This document shows, one piece after another, positions 13,797-24,015 of a stretch of DNA of 64,000 bases. Made by a program: the position numbers and the translations under genes. The DNA is taken from positions 6,509,527-6,573,526 of the forward strand of contig CM043870.1 in the NCBI GenBank assembly GCA_023846275.1. The letters are read 5' to 3'. The notes beneath the pieces are model-generated. The model saw only the letters and a program-made list of their open reading frames with translations. It was not told the DNA's origin and did no database searches. How positions within the stretch are numbered: position 1 is the stretch's first letter; the number at the start of each line of letters is the position of its first letter. Source of the DNA: Vanilla planifolia. Lineage: Eukaryota; Streptophyta; Magnoliopsida; Asparagales; Orchidaceae.

Positions 13797-16045
13797 GTTG
13801 GACCTCTTAGATGCTGGCCTGGTGGATTGTGTCTCTCGAGGTCAATTGGGGATATGGATGTCGGTGAGTTCATTGTTCCTATTCCTCATGTGAAGCAAGT
13901 AAAGGTATGTGGATCATGAGCTGTAATATTTTTTTGAATGTTTTTGTTTATCTGCAACCAGTACTGTTTAGCTGTAGAAGAATATCATTAGAATTGTAGG
14001 ATCACTTTGTAGGACCACTCTTAGTAAAGCATACAAAGCAAAACCCATGCACAAGAGAGACAAAGAAAGCAAGGGGGACACTATAGGTCTGAAAGGTTAA
14101 AGAGAAGCATGCCCGGGAGATTGAAAAAGAGATATTGATGTGTAGATATATAGACAAAAACAGCTTATGAGAGAAATAGAGATGTAGGTGCCAACCATGA
14201 ACATTTCTCACATGGTCGAAGTCGTGGCTCGGTTATCTGGTGTCCAATGGTTCACCATAAACGAATTGACCGTTGCCCCATTCGATGCCTTTGCGGATTT
14301 TGCTCCTACACCGCTTTATGACTTACAGAGCGAAACATATGCACACGAGAGACCAAGAAAGGAAGGCAGATAAGACAAGTATGTTTGCATATCGATGCAA
14401 GAATAGACCGAGCGTGTGAGAGAAAGAGCGATGTAGGTGCCAACTATACATAACATATGCACTTGGCTGTGGTTTGTTGCTTATTTTTCATTTTTTTGAG
14501 TCAAAGTTGAGGGCTTCTAATGCTAGACTGATTTTAATTATCAAAATCTCATCTTTTTTTATAGAAAAGAATCAAAGAAATTATCAATATGAATGAATGG
14601 ATTCTATATTTCATTTTTATCGAAAACTTTCAGCAGCTTGCCAAACGAAAGCTAAGAGAAAAAAGAGTATAGGGATCATTGGGATAACGTCTATGATTGG
14701 ATTGAAAAAGGCATTATCCTCGGACAATTTGGTGAAGAAAAAACTATTCAAATAAAAGTTAGAATGAAGACAGATGCAGATTAAACTAAAGATATGAAAC
14801 ATAACAAACATTTTTTCTTTCTTTGATTGAACTGATAACCAGAAAAATTGATGTTACAAAGTTTTTACTTATGTGGGTTCTGTGAATGGTTGAACCTAAC
14901 AAACCTCAAAATTGGCTTCCATGATGTAACAATTTGTGCGATGGTTATTACCGTTGGGCCTGGGCTATCTTCAATGGAATGCTTGCAAATACATGCTTAA
15001 TGACAAAAAGGTTGGAAATGAGGCAGAAGAGTAGGGTAGATAGGAAACAAAAGAGAGCAATAGACTCACTGAAACATTAAATTAACTCTTCTGTTTGAAG
15101 GAAGCAGCGAAATCTTAATACAACATGCCACTTGATGTTGTATTGTAACTACAGCAACATCAGGTTGGAAATATTTCATTTGCAGAAGTAGCTCTCTGTA
15201 TTATTTATTAACTTTTGAATGAAACTAGATTGGATTCATATGATATCTAATGATTTACGACCACCATTTTCCATCTTCTTACCTCCGACTTCGATACAAA
15301 AGCGAAACACTTGTGTGTTGTTTTGCAGTTATCAAATGCTGGTGGTCGGCTCATCATCTCAAGTGATGGTGTCTGGGATGCCATAAGTTTTGAAATTGCT
15401 GTTAATATGTCTCGTGGACTACCCTCAGATGTTGCAGCCAAAAGAATTGTTAAAGTATTACATAGTAATATTCTTATTTATTGCATAACAACATTAAAAT
15501 CTACTGTTATGGGAAGCCAATTACCCACATTCTATTTGCAGGAAGCTGTGAACTCAAGGGGACTCAGAGATGATACAACATGCATGGTGGTTGATCTCTT
15601 ACCACCGGAGAAGATAACTCCTTTCGTCTTGTTTCACAAAAGAACTTATGATTCACCTTCAAGTCCTTCAGTTAGAAGCTATTTTGAACCTTATACGGTG
15701 GAGGAAATCTTTGAAGATGGCTCAGCTATGCTTGCTCAAAGGTATCCTAAGCTTTTAGTTCAAGTTGCACATTCTTGTATCTTGGTTATGTATAAAATTT
15801 GTTTTAATGATTGCAGGTTAAAGATAGTATATCCATTACGCAACATGTTTAAGCTGCTTTCTTGTGCGGTTTGCCAGGTTGAACTGAAACCCGGTGAGGG
15901 CCTTTCGGTTCACTTGGGTTCGTCGAAATCTGCAAAAGTGAGCCCCGTGGATGGGCCGCTGCTTTGCAGAAGCTGTCAAGCCAAGAAAGAAGCCATGGAA
16001 GGGATGAGACCTTCAAGAGGTATGCGTGTGACAATTCTCAATTGA
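13797..16045 (+). CDS. Protein phosphatase 2C-like, C-terminal exons only (5' part not found)
   Basis: Ser/Thr phosphatase of the metal-dependent PP2C family. Four exons: 13797-13904 (starts [10 protein letters not shown], contains SRSIGD), 15329-15454 ([12 protein letters not shown]), 15542-15741 ([23 protein letters not shown]) and 15817-16045, with GT-AG junctions, 220 codons plus stop. The order matches the C-terminal half of the plant PP2C clade that ends in a cysteine-paired tail: CAVCQ and CRSC, about 45 residues apart, like a zinc ribbon. Two metal/active-site motifs (SDGxWD, RDDTT) are intact, but the N-terminal half with the DGH metal motif is not visible in the 13.8 kb upstream, where a dead Ty3/gypsy element sits. 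The linker after the catalytic domain looks shorter than usual. The tail ends [10 protein letters not shown] after a possible 'gtatgc' donor at 16020, so a further exon cannot be excluded. This is either a gene with a repeat-expanded intron or a truncated relic. Confidence 0.85.
14037..14445. repeat. Imperfect repeated blocks inside the first visible PP2C intron
   Basis: 'agc(a/g)aaac' plus 'atgcacacgagagac'-like sequence occurs at 14037 and 14329. 'gatgtaggtgccaac' occurs at 14181 and 14430. The spacings differ (292 and 249 bp), so this is a rearranged duplication rather than a clean tandem pair. It lies in the 1424-bp intron 13905-15328. Confidence 0.6.
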
Positions 16046-16898
16046 TTCTTCCATTTTATTAAGCAGCAAACGGCGGTTTGTTCTGTTCTTCTGGCTCTCT
16101 TTCGGTTTTGGTATTAAATTTTTTTAATAAGAATGGTGGAAATTTGTAAATATTTCTCCATCAGTGATGTTTGGCATTTCTTTTTTTTTTTTTTTTGGGT
16201 GAATTTTAGCTGTAAATTGGGAAAAATAATTTATTCTGGGTTTTAATTCGTGTTTATTACCTTCCCATAGTTATGCCTTATTCATTAGTGAATTGCTTTC
16301 TAATTTTAGAATTTTTTTCAGCTCATATATATATATATTAAGCTACTAATGGTATAAAATATTTAATAAATTGTTAGATGCCCAGACAAATTAGAGATGC
16401 CAATTAAGAGTATGTATTTAAAATTGTTATTATTAAATATTTAAAGAGTATATATGTATATTTAAAATTACGTTGTTTAGGAATTTTAAATAAAATAATT
16501 GAATTAATTTGTGAAATTTTGAAACAAATGAACTTTTTGATATTATTTCAAAAGGGTAATCGTTTTTCTTTTTTTTTTTTATTTTTTATTTTAAAATTAA
16601 AAAACGTGTTTTAAACTATGATTAGAAATAATTTTTTTGAAGATATTAATTAAATTTTTATTATGTTTTATTAGTGTAATTATGTTTGTCTTTGTTATTA
16701 ATTAAATTTTAACGCCGTAGACGGTTTATATGACGTGGTTGTTTTTGGTTTAAAAAAGGTTTTATAAAGTGGTTAATATTTATAAATAATAAATTTGAAT
16801 AGATAATTATTTTTTTGTTTAAAAAAAAAAAAAAAATGAAATAAGTTATATTTGTATGGAGCTCAATTGGCCTTCTAAGAACGTAGTTCATCACGTCG
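16046..16898. other. Intergenic region between PP2C and thioredoxin-like genes
   Basis: Very AT-rich, with T17 at 16181 and A-runs near 16821. It should hold the phosphatase 3' end and the promoter and 5' UTR of the thioredoxin-like gene. No other gene is seen. Confidence 0.6.
16781..16788 (+). promoter_or_regulatory. Possible TATA box of the thioredoxin-like gene
   Basis: TATAAATA lies 111 bp before the chosen ATG at 16899, a plausible distance for a short 5' UTR. The surroundings are so AT-rich that a chance match is possible. Confidence 0.35.
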
Positions 16899-19800
16899 AT
16901 GACGACCACTGTCAGTCTTCCTCGCAGACCTCCTCGCTACGCCACACCATCGCCCTCCCATCTCCAGCATCCCGACCATTCCCGTTCTCAAACGATCTCC
17001 ATCTTCTTGCCTCCGAGGTTCGCATCTCACGATGCGCTCTTCTATGCGTTGAGGATTCCGAAGCAAGAAGGAAGTTTTCTTCTTCGGGCGGCTGAGAGCA
17101 GCAATACGTACCAGGGACGGGCCTCTGGACTGATTGGCGATGATGATGAAGTTATGTGTCCCGTGGATTGCGTAAGGGAGTTCAAGACGGATGAGGAGTT
17201 CTCGAGGATTTTGGAGAGGGCGAAGGAGACGGATTCCCTGGTTGTGGTGGATTTCTACCGTACCTCCTGCGGGAGCTGCAAGTACATTGAGCAGGGTTTT
17301 GCCAAGCTCTGCAAGGGATCTGGTGATCATCAGGCTTCCGTGGTGTTCCTCAAGCATAATGTGAGTTCCGTTGATTATTTTTTTCTTTTCAATGCGAAAT
17401 TGATGGCTAGAGAATGGTGTTTACCACGTTTCTTATGCACGCTTGAAGAACAATGGATATCCATGAGGTCTGATAGAGGGCTTGCTGAGGAAATGGAAAA
17501 TGCAGGTAACTATGGTGTGCCCGTGGGATATAACATCTTCATGTCCTTTTTTTAGATGCATCTCTACTAATTATGATGTGGGACGTGAGTACAATTTCTT
17601 TTTCACCACAGGCATCTTGCTAGGAAGTTGGTGGGCTCATTATGAATTAGTTTGTGATGGTTGTTGGTTTCGTGATCCAATTCAAAGGCCTTTCTCAAAG
17701 TGGGATTTTTGGCATCAATTTTGGGGATGGATATCATTGGAAAGACACAAATCTTAGTCTCCTTCTCCATTTTAAGAATTAGAAACATGCACCAATAATA
17801 GTATAATGTGGGTAGACAAGGTGTTGGTTCTCATGAGAAATTTATAATTAAGCATGCTTAGCATAACATAGGAAGGTTTTTTGAAGCATTTTTTTCAAAG
17901 GACAAAACCCTACTTGGCTAGAATAATACTTCCTCAAGATGATTGAGATGCTAGAGTTTTACCATGTTTGAGTTAGTACGAAATTGTCCTCCAATAGAAG
18001 TTTAAAAAAAAACCTCTCAACTTCGAAGATAAAAAAAGTGCTGAGTGAGGGAGAGAAATAGAGAGGGGATTTGAATAGCAAAAGTTGCTCTAAGCTGCAA
18101 AGGGGTCAAAAGGTCACTTCCTACTTTCTTTGGAGCAACTTTCATGTAGAAATTGTTGCAACTGGCTTGGTGTTTGGGGGAAATAAGATTGACTAGGTAG
18201 CAGTTGATTGGTTGGAATGATGGGTGGAATTTGTTAGCTACAAAGAATTTGTTATAATATATGTGATATTCTAGGGATTTGGAGCTATAAATGAGAGGTT
18301 GGATATTTGATTGAGCTTTGGATGTTGGTTTGTTTGTTGAACTCAAAGAGATGTTAAGCTTTGAGCTTGGACTACATGATTTTTGACTAAGTGTTAGAGA
18401 ATGGGATCTTGGGCACCATTGTTGAAAAACACTTAGACTATGTCGAGAATTCAGTTATAGGGACAAATTCTAGATAATGACTATTGAGACGAGGGAGAAG
18501 AGGGGATTACTTGTACAAAGGAGAGAAGGAACGACTTTGTTGAAGGAGGTTGGGTATCGTTATTGAGGGAGGCTAGGCATGCTCATTGAGAGACACGGTT
18601 GATCCTCACTTGGGGAGGATCCTTGCCAATTGGAGGAGATCCTAATCAAGGAAAGGGATTAGGGATTAGGGATAAGGGAAGCGAAGGTCCTTGTCATGGA
18701 AACAAAGGCTCTTGTCGAGAGCAATGACAATAATAGATTGTTTGGAGACTTGACTCGCTTGATGGTTGATCAAATAGTCTAGAAGAATTAGATGGATTTG
18801 ATTCCACTTAATAGATTGTTGTGATGACAATAATTGCGTCATTTGGCCAATGATCAATCATGCAATGTACATGAATTGATGTATTAAAATTGTAGGCTTG
18901 CAAAAATTACTCTAAAATGTTTATAGGGGCATAGAATATGTAGTGTTAGGAAATTTAACTTTATGCTAATTGGGTTATTAGATATTTATTTGGTAGTTTT
19001 TTTAGCCCAAAATGGTTTATTTAAATTTTAATAGTAATAATCTAATCATCTAAAGACTAATGATCATTTAAGTACATAAATACAAATTCATTAGACACGT
19101 GATCATTTGAAATAGAATTACTTAAAGATGATGAAGGATTAAGTCTACAATATATTATAGGTAAAACTTCAACATTAAGAAGAAAAAAGGAACAAGGTTA
19201 AGTTGAGCATGGAAGTCGTAGATACTTTTACGATTAACCTAGTATAGTTGGTTCAAAGTGTATTGCATGATTTTTAAATAATATTTGCAATATTTTCAAA
19301 GTTAAAAGAATGAAACTCTACATATTTTTGAAAATTACATTAATGTTTTACATTATCACATATTTTGAAAATTTAGCTAACTAAAGTTGCACAAAAAATT
19401 GGAACTTAATTGGCAAGATGGACCCATCAGATTATCTGATGGTGATGGCACAACATGATTACTTGATCTTAGCCTACTTGGCTAGGTTAACTATGTATTC
19501 CTTTTTTTAGTTTTTTAGATCTAGTTTGCTAAATTGCGCAAGATGCATAACCTCAATCTTGAACCTAAAACCATGCATCAGGTGCCAAATAGTAACTATG
19601 TATCATAACCATCATGGCTAGCGAATAAGAAAGGCACCTTTTATAGAAAATTTTCATCATAGCGTTTCTCTACCATCTAGTCGGGACAACCCTCAGGGAA
19701 GATGCAAACCAGTTGTTTTTTTTTTATCTTGTACAAAGTAGCTTGAATGTTATGAACCTACTTTAAACTTCTTCTCTCCATTCAGGGTTCTATATCTAGA

Positions 19801-21425
19801 CATCATTTGTCTCCCTCAATTCACAAGTACTCATTTTCTGTTGATACACCTTTACCGAATGGGTTTACTGGTTATTTTCATGTGAATGGGCAATCAATAG
19901 TAAGAAATTGTACCAAGCGAAAGGGTAATCAATAGTATGATCTTCTGTCAAATGGAACTGCAATATCAGATTATGAAATCTTACGAAATATTTGTGTTTC
20001 ATATGTCCCAAGGATGATTATTTATCTTTAATAGTTATGTTAGTGACAACATACTACAAGATGAAATCTTACTATATAGTCTATCTCCAAATATTAATCT
20101 TCGCTTGCCAGATTACAGTGCCCAGTTTGATAATAGAAGTACTAATAAACTTTTGTTTTTGTATGCCAACTATCAAGTTAACACATTCCATGATTTTAGC
20201 TGATTATTGTAGGAATTTCATAGTTCTTTTTGAAACACATTGTCTGATGGTCCATTTCTCCATTAATCACCTATAAGAGATCCTAGATTGAACCCGTTAG
20301 GTGCAACCAAAAATATTTTTGGCTGCAACGAACTATTTTATCAATTAAGACCCTAAAGCCCTGTTAAGTATTGATGAGAAGAAAAAATAGAACTAGTTTA
20401 ATGTTGCCAAACCCAGAACATGGAGATGGTTGAGTGGTAAGTATTTTATCTCCTGTAAATGACAAGAATTACCAATTTGACAGGAAAACGGTGAAAACTG
20501 ACAATGACTTATATCTAACAAGCTAAATGATTTAGCAAGTTAAAAAGTTTATACTTATTGTTGAAGAGAAGATTTTTTCTATGTTGTCCTTGATCAGTCT
20601 ACAGAGCTAAAGACAACAGAAGTAAAACTGATAACACGATTACTGATGAAAGATTCAAAACCCAAACCCAAGTAGTTAAGGAAGTCTTAACGACACGCTG
20701 CTATTGTAAGGTAGCGTTTATATACCAGCAAATGTACGTTTGTACAAGCTCAAAATCATTTCTGTTATCCAAAGTTATATTTGTTTATTGACAACCAAAT
20801 AACCAGCTATTGAGCAGCTAAGCTATATCTAATATTTAAATTTTTCAAACAATCCCAATTAAATTGTGTATTTGTGTTTCTAAAATATGTTTGCATGGAA
20901 TGCTACAAGAAAAATACCTTCTAAACCATGAGTTTTGTTTCTTTTTCTTTTGTTTCTTATCATGAAGGCCTCATGTGAGAAATAAACAAGAACAAAGGGA
21001 GTACTGCAAGTTGAGATGACTCAATTTTACTATTCAAACCTGAAAGTTCAGTTTCTTTAGTGAATTCATCTTCTTGTCCCTATAATGTTTTTGTGGTACA
21101 CAATTTCTTACAGCAATATGAGCACCGCCACAAAATTTTCAAAACCATGAGCTGTTTTTTCCCTTGCGAGTAATAGGTGGTTGATGAATACGATGAGCAG
21201 TCTGAGGTTGCTGAAAGATTACGCATCAAGGTAGTTTACCTTCTGCATAAATAACTTTTGGTGGTTTTGCTTGCTGAATGTTTATATGCTTATTGTTATT
21301 GGAAACATCTGCAGGCGGTGCCTTTATTTCACTTCTATAGAGATGGGCTTCTTTTGGATGCATTTCCAACTAGAGACAAGGAGAGGATTATAGCCGCAAT
21401 TAAAAAATACTCTAAGGAAGAATGA
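16899..21425 (+). CDS. Thioredoxin-like 4 type protein, plastid-targeted
   Basis: Thiol-disulfide oxidoreductase of the thioredoxin fold. Exons: 16899-17360, 21177-21230 and 21315-21425; 154+18+36 = 208 residues; phase-0 junctions with GT donors and AG acceptors. Residues 1 to about 60 are rich in Ser, Thr, Pro and Arg with few acids, as in a chloroplast transit peptide. The thioredoxin domain follows: FKTDEEF, VVVDFYRTSCGSCKYIE (active site CGSC, replacing the classical WCGPC), FLKHN joined to VVDEYDEQSEVAERLRIK, then KAVPLFHFYRDG with the conserved cis-proline. It ends YSKEE. This exon order and wording are those of thioredoxin-like 4, chloroplastic. ATG 16899 is the first Met in this frame. 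The first intron is 3816 bp; translation continues open into it to 17555, so retention would give a 218-residue protein lacking the cis-Pro half. It appears intact and functional. Confidence 0.93.
18655..18678. repeat. Short 7-bp repeat GGGATTA, three units plus variant
   Basis: GGGATTA GGGATTA GGGATAA GGG, inside the first intron of the thioredoxin-like gene. It resembles, but is not, the plant telomere unit TTTAGGG. Confidence 0.7.
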
Positions 21426-23186
21426 CTCTTGGTTTGAGGTGAGAGTGTTGCCTAAACATCGAATATCACTCAACGATTAGATTCAATTTTAAATTGAATA
21501 GAGCACGAATTGAAATGATCGAGTTGAGCCATGGGTGAACAAACTCATTTGGGCTTTATTGTCAATCAATTTTGAGCCATGGTTGCATTGGCTCAAGACA
21601 GTGTGAAATTGAATTGTTTGTGTATAGAATTATGCTCATTTAAGCTTGTAAGGGAATAAATTTATGAAAACATAGTAGCATAGATTGGTACATTGAATTT
21701 GAATTTATAAACTTATTAATGAATGAGATCTTGTTTGAAAATTAAAACTCAGTCGAATTTTGGATTGTTGTAGGCTCAAATTGAACTTCAATTAATAACC
21801 AATGAGTCAAACTTTGCATTATTTGAGATCAAATTGAATCATTTGTATTAAACCTTAGATCAGATTAAGATATGTAGTTTGGGCCAGATGAACTTGGGGT
21901 TCAAGCTTTAGATTTTAGAATGTAGCAGAAATTTTGCTCTGATTTTATTCTCTTGCATTTGATTTGTTTTCTTTTATGCTGATTTTGATTTTTTATTTTT
22001 GTTCTGATCCTGCTTTGAGTGATAGAACTTCCAGTGATAAATTGAAGGGTTTATTTTGTTGTAGTCTTATGCTAATGTTCTTTATTTTTTTTAGTGATAA
22101 ATTCATGAAGTTTGGGTGATAAATTGAAGGTTTTTGAGTTTTACCATATAAATTACTTTGTTTTAATCTTAGCTGCATTTAGAGATTATAACCAGCCATT
22201 GATGACCTTCATTAAAATACAACTGCTTCAGATTTGCTTAAAATTGAAATGTTTCTTCATTCCTATACAATCTCTTACACATTTAAAAAAAAAAATACAA
22301 TTAAAAGCATATTTACAGATATTTTGTTTACTTACAAGCATTTAAAGCTTTTTTTATTTTATTTTATTTTATTTTTCTACTTGTCTTAGAGCATGTATAT
22401 TTATTTCTAGGTGTGCAGAATTATTTTTATTTCTAGAGTGATATTGTTGTATGTTAGACAGTATGTATATATATGTATATAGAATCTTCTACTTCTCACT
22501 ATAGCTTAATTGTAACTCAATTTTGTCTATTTTTATTTTTTATTTTTTTTTTCAGTGAAAGAATTTTTAGAATAGATTTTTTGTGTGTAAAAAATGATTT
22601 CTTGGTATGGTTTATATTTGTTAGAATTTTTGTGGTTTTTTATTATTCTATGTTTTGATGCTTGTATGCTTCTAAAGTTTATGGCTTTAGAAAGACTTAC
22701 AGTTACTGTTCAAGTAAACAATTTAGAAATTTTTAATTATTTTTTTATTAAGACATTAAATGAAATAACTATATATTATTATTGTTACTTAATTTTCATA
22801 TTTTTTTTTTATATAGAACGTACAGCGTTCAATCAGAAAGAAGTAAAATTAACTTCATTGTTGATAACTACTATCTTGGCAAATGTTATTTTTTTTCATA
22901 TATTTTTTTAGAAATTTCTAAAAAAAACTATTGGTATCACTAAAGAATATATTGAGATTAATAAAATGAAAATGTATAATAAGTAATGATATTTATCAAA
23001 AAAAGTGCAAAACTTGAAATTAGAAATAAAAAGATAACAGAGTTAATAACTAAAAAGATTCCAGGCAGCCAAATGCAACAAGTTTTTAAATTTCCAGACA
23101 GATATTAAATAAAAAAATATATCAAAATTCCTACAGTTAATCATTGCTAAAATAAAAACATAAATAAAATACTAAAAAAAAAAAAA
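21426..23186. other. 3' flank of the thioredoxin-like gene and intergenic sequence
   Basis: AATAAA occurs at 21655, about 230 bp after the stop, and could serve in polyadenylation. The rest is AT-rich with T- and A-runs (22370, 22540, 22801) and no recognisable coding block. Confidence 0.5.
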
Positions 23187-23330
23187 AACCTCAAGCTTTG
23201 CACAGGTATTGCTCTCTCTATGTCTTTGAAGCTGAAGGTGTAAAGAGCTTGTCTCTGGTTCATACCTATAGCGTGCACTGCAGCCATGTCCAATGGAGCC
23301 CCGAATGAGTCCATGTGTGATGGTATCATA
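23187..23330 (-). pseudogene. Fucosyltransferase terminal exon, internally deleted
   Basis: Starts with KYDTPSHMDSFGAPLDMAAVH-like codons (family: KYxGPSDSFKALxDMAAVH) and jumps directly to IGMNQRQALYTFSFKD, the last segment of the enzyme. About 100 residues that normally lie between are gone. Beyond this the tail fits (NTCAKLEV, normally NPCAKLEV) only after a shift of frame, and it runs into a T-tract. Confidence 0.87.
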
Positions 23331-23559
23331 CAAAATTAGCAAGAACCATAGAATGTAGTAACAAGAGATAAAGGAGGTGTTATGGCTCTTGTGGTTTGAG
23401 ATCCACCATTGGCAAAATTTGCATCAGTTAAGATAAGGATTTCAAACAATAAGCTGCCCAGGCTCTGATTTAATGGACTACAATGTCATGTGTGTCACTT
23501 TGTTAAGCATGCATTCAAAACTTATGGTGTTTCAATTACCAAATACCTCAAGAAGAGTG

Positions 23560-24015
23560 AAGATTGGAAGCCAAATCTCAATCATTGATCCAAAATATAG
23601 CCACAAGTGGTAAACATCTATGAAAGAATGATCAAGTCTAGACCGTCGTAACCTAGTTACTCGGGGCCAGATTTTCAAGACCCAACAAGTTGAGACTAGA
23701 TCGCTCTTCATGGACCCTCCACACTTAGCCACTCAAGACGAGAACCTTGAGTTCCAATACATGAGGCCAAACCCTCAAGGTCCAACGGCTTGAGGCCAAA
23801 CCGTTTGAGGCCATATCTCTACGACCCAACCACTAAAGACAAGACCCTCAAGTCCAAGTAATTCAAACTCAACTCTAAAAAGCTTAATTTTTAAACTCAA
23901 TCTCTTGGCATAACCTTCAATTGATGGTTTTAATTGGCCCTATCACATTAGCAAAAATGCATGCTTAGCCCTAAGTAGATAAATCGTTATTGAGATGACT
24001 ATTGGGAATTCTTAG
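23560..24015 (+). mobile_element. Truncated LTR fragment (family 1, copy A)
   Basis: A run of short phrases such as 'gaccctcaagtccaag', 'ttgaggcca' and 'acccaaccact' is followed by 'agcttaatttttaaactcaat' and 'ataaatcgttattgagatgactattggg'. The right 190 bp (23822-24012) align with 28082-28260 of copy B in the same order and orientation. The copy stops before the TATA/R region. Confidence 0.65.

Noticed and set aside
16875..17357. 160-codon minus-strand frame overlapping thioredoxin-like exon 1
   Set aside because: It is the antisense shadow of the GC-rich first exon, which has clear thioredoxin motifs on the + strand.
22473..22911. Hydrophobic plus-strand frames rich in Phe, Ile and Tyr
   Set aside because: Typical artefact of T-rich DNA; no ordered transmembrane or family pattern and no splice context.
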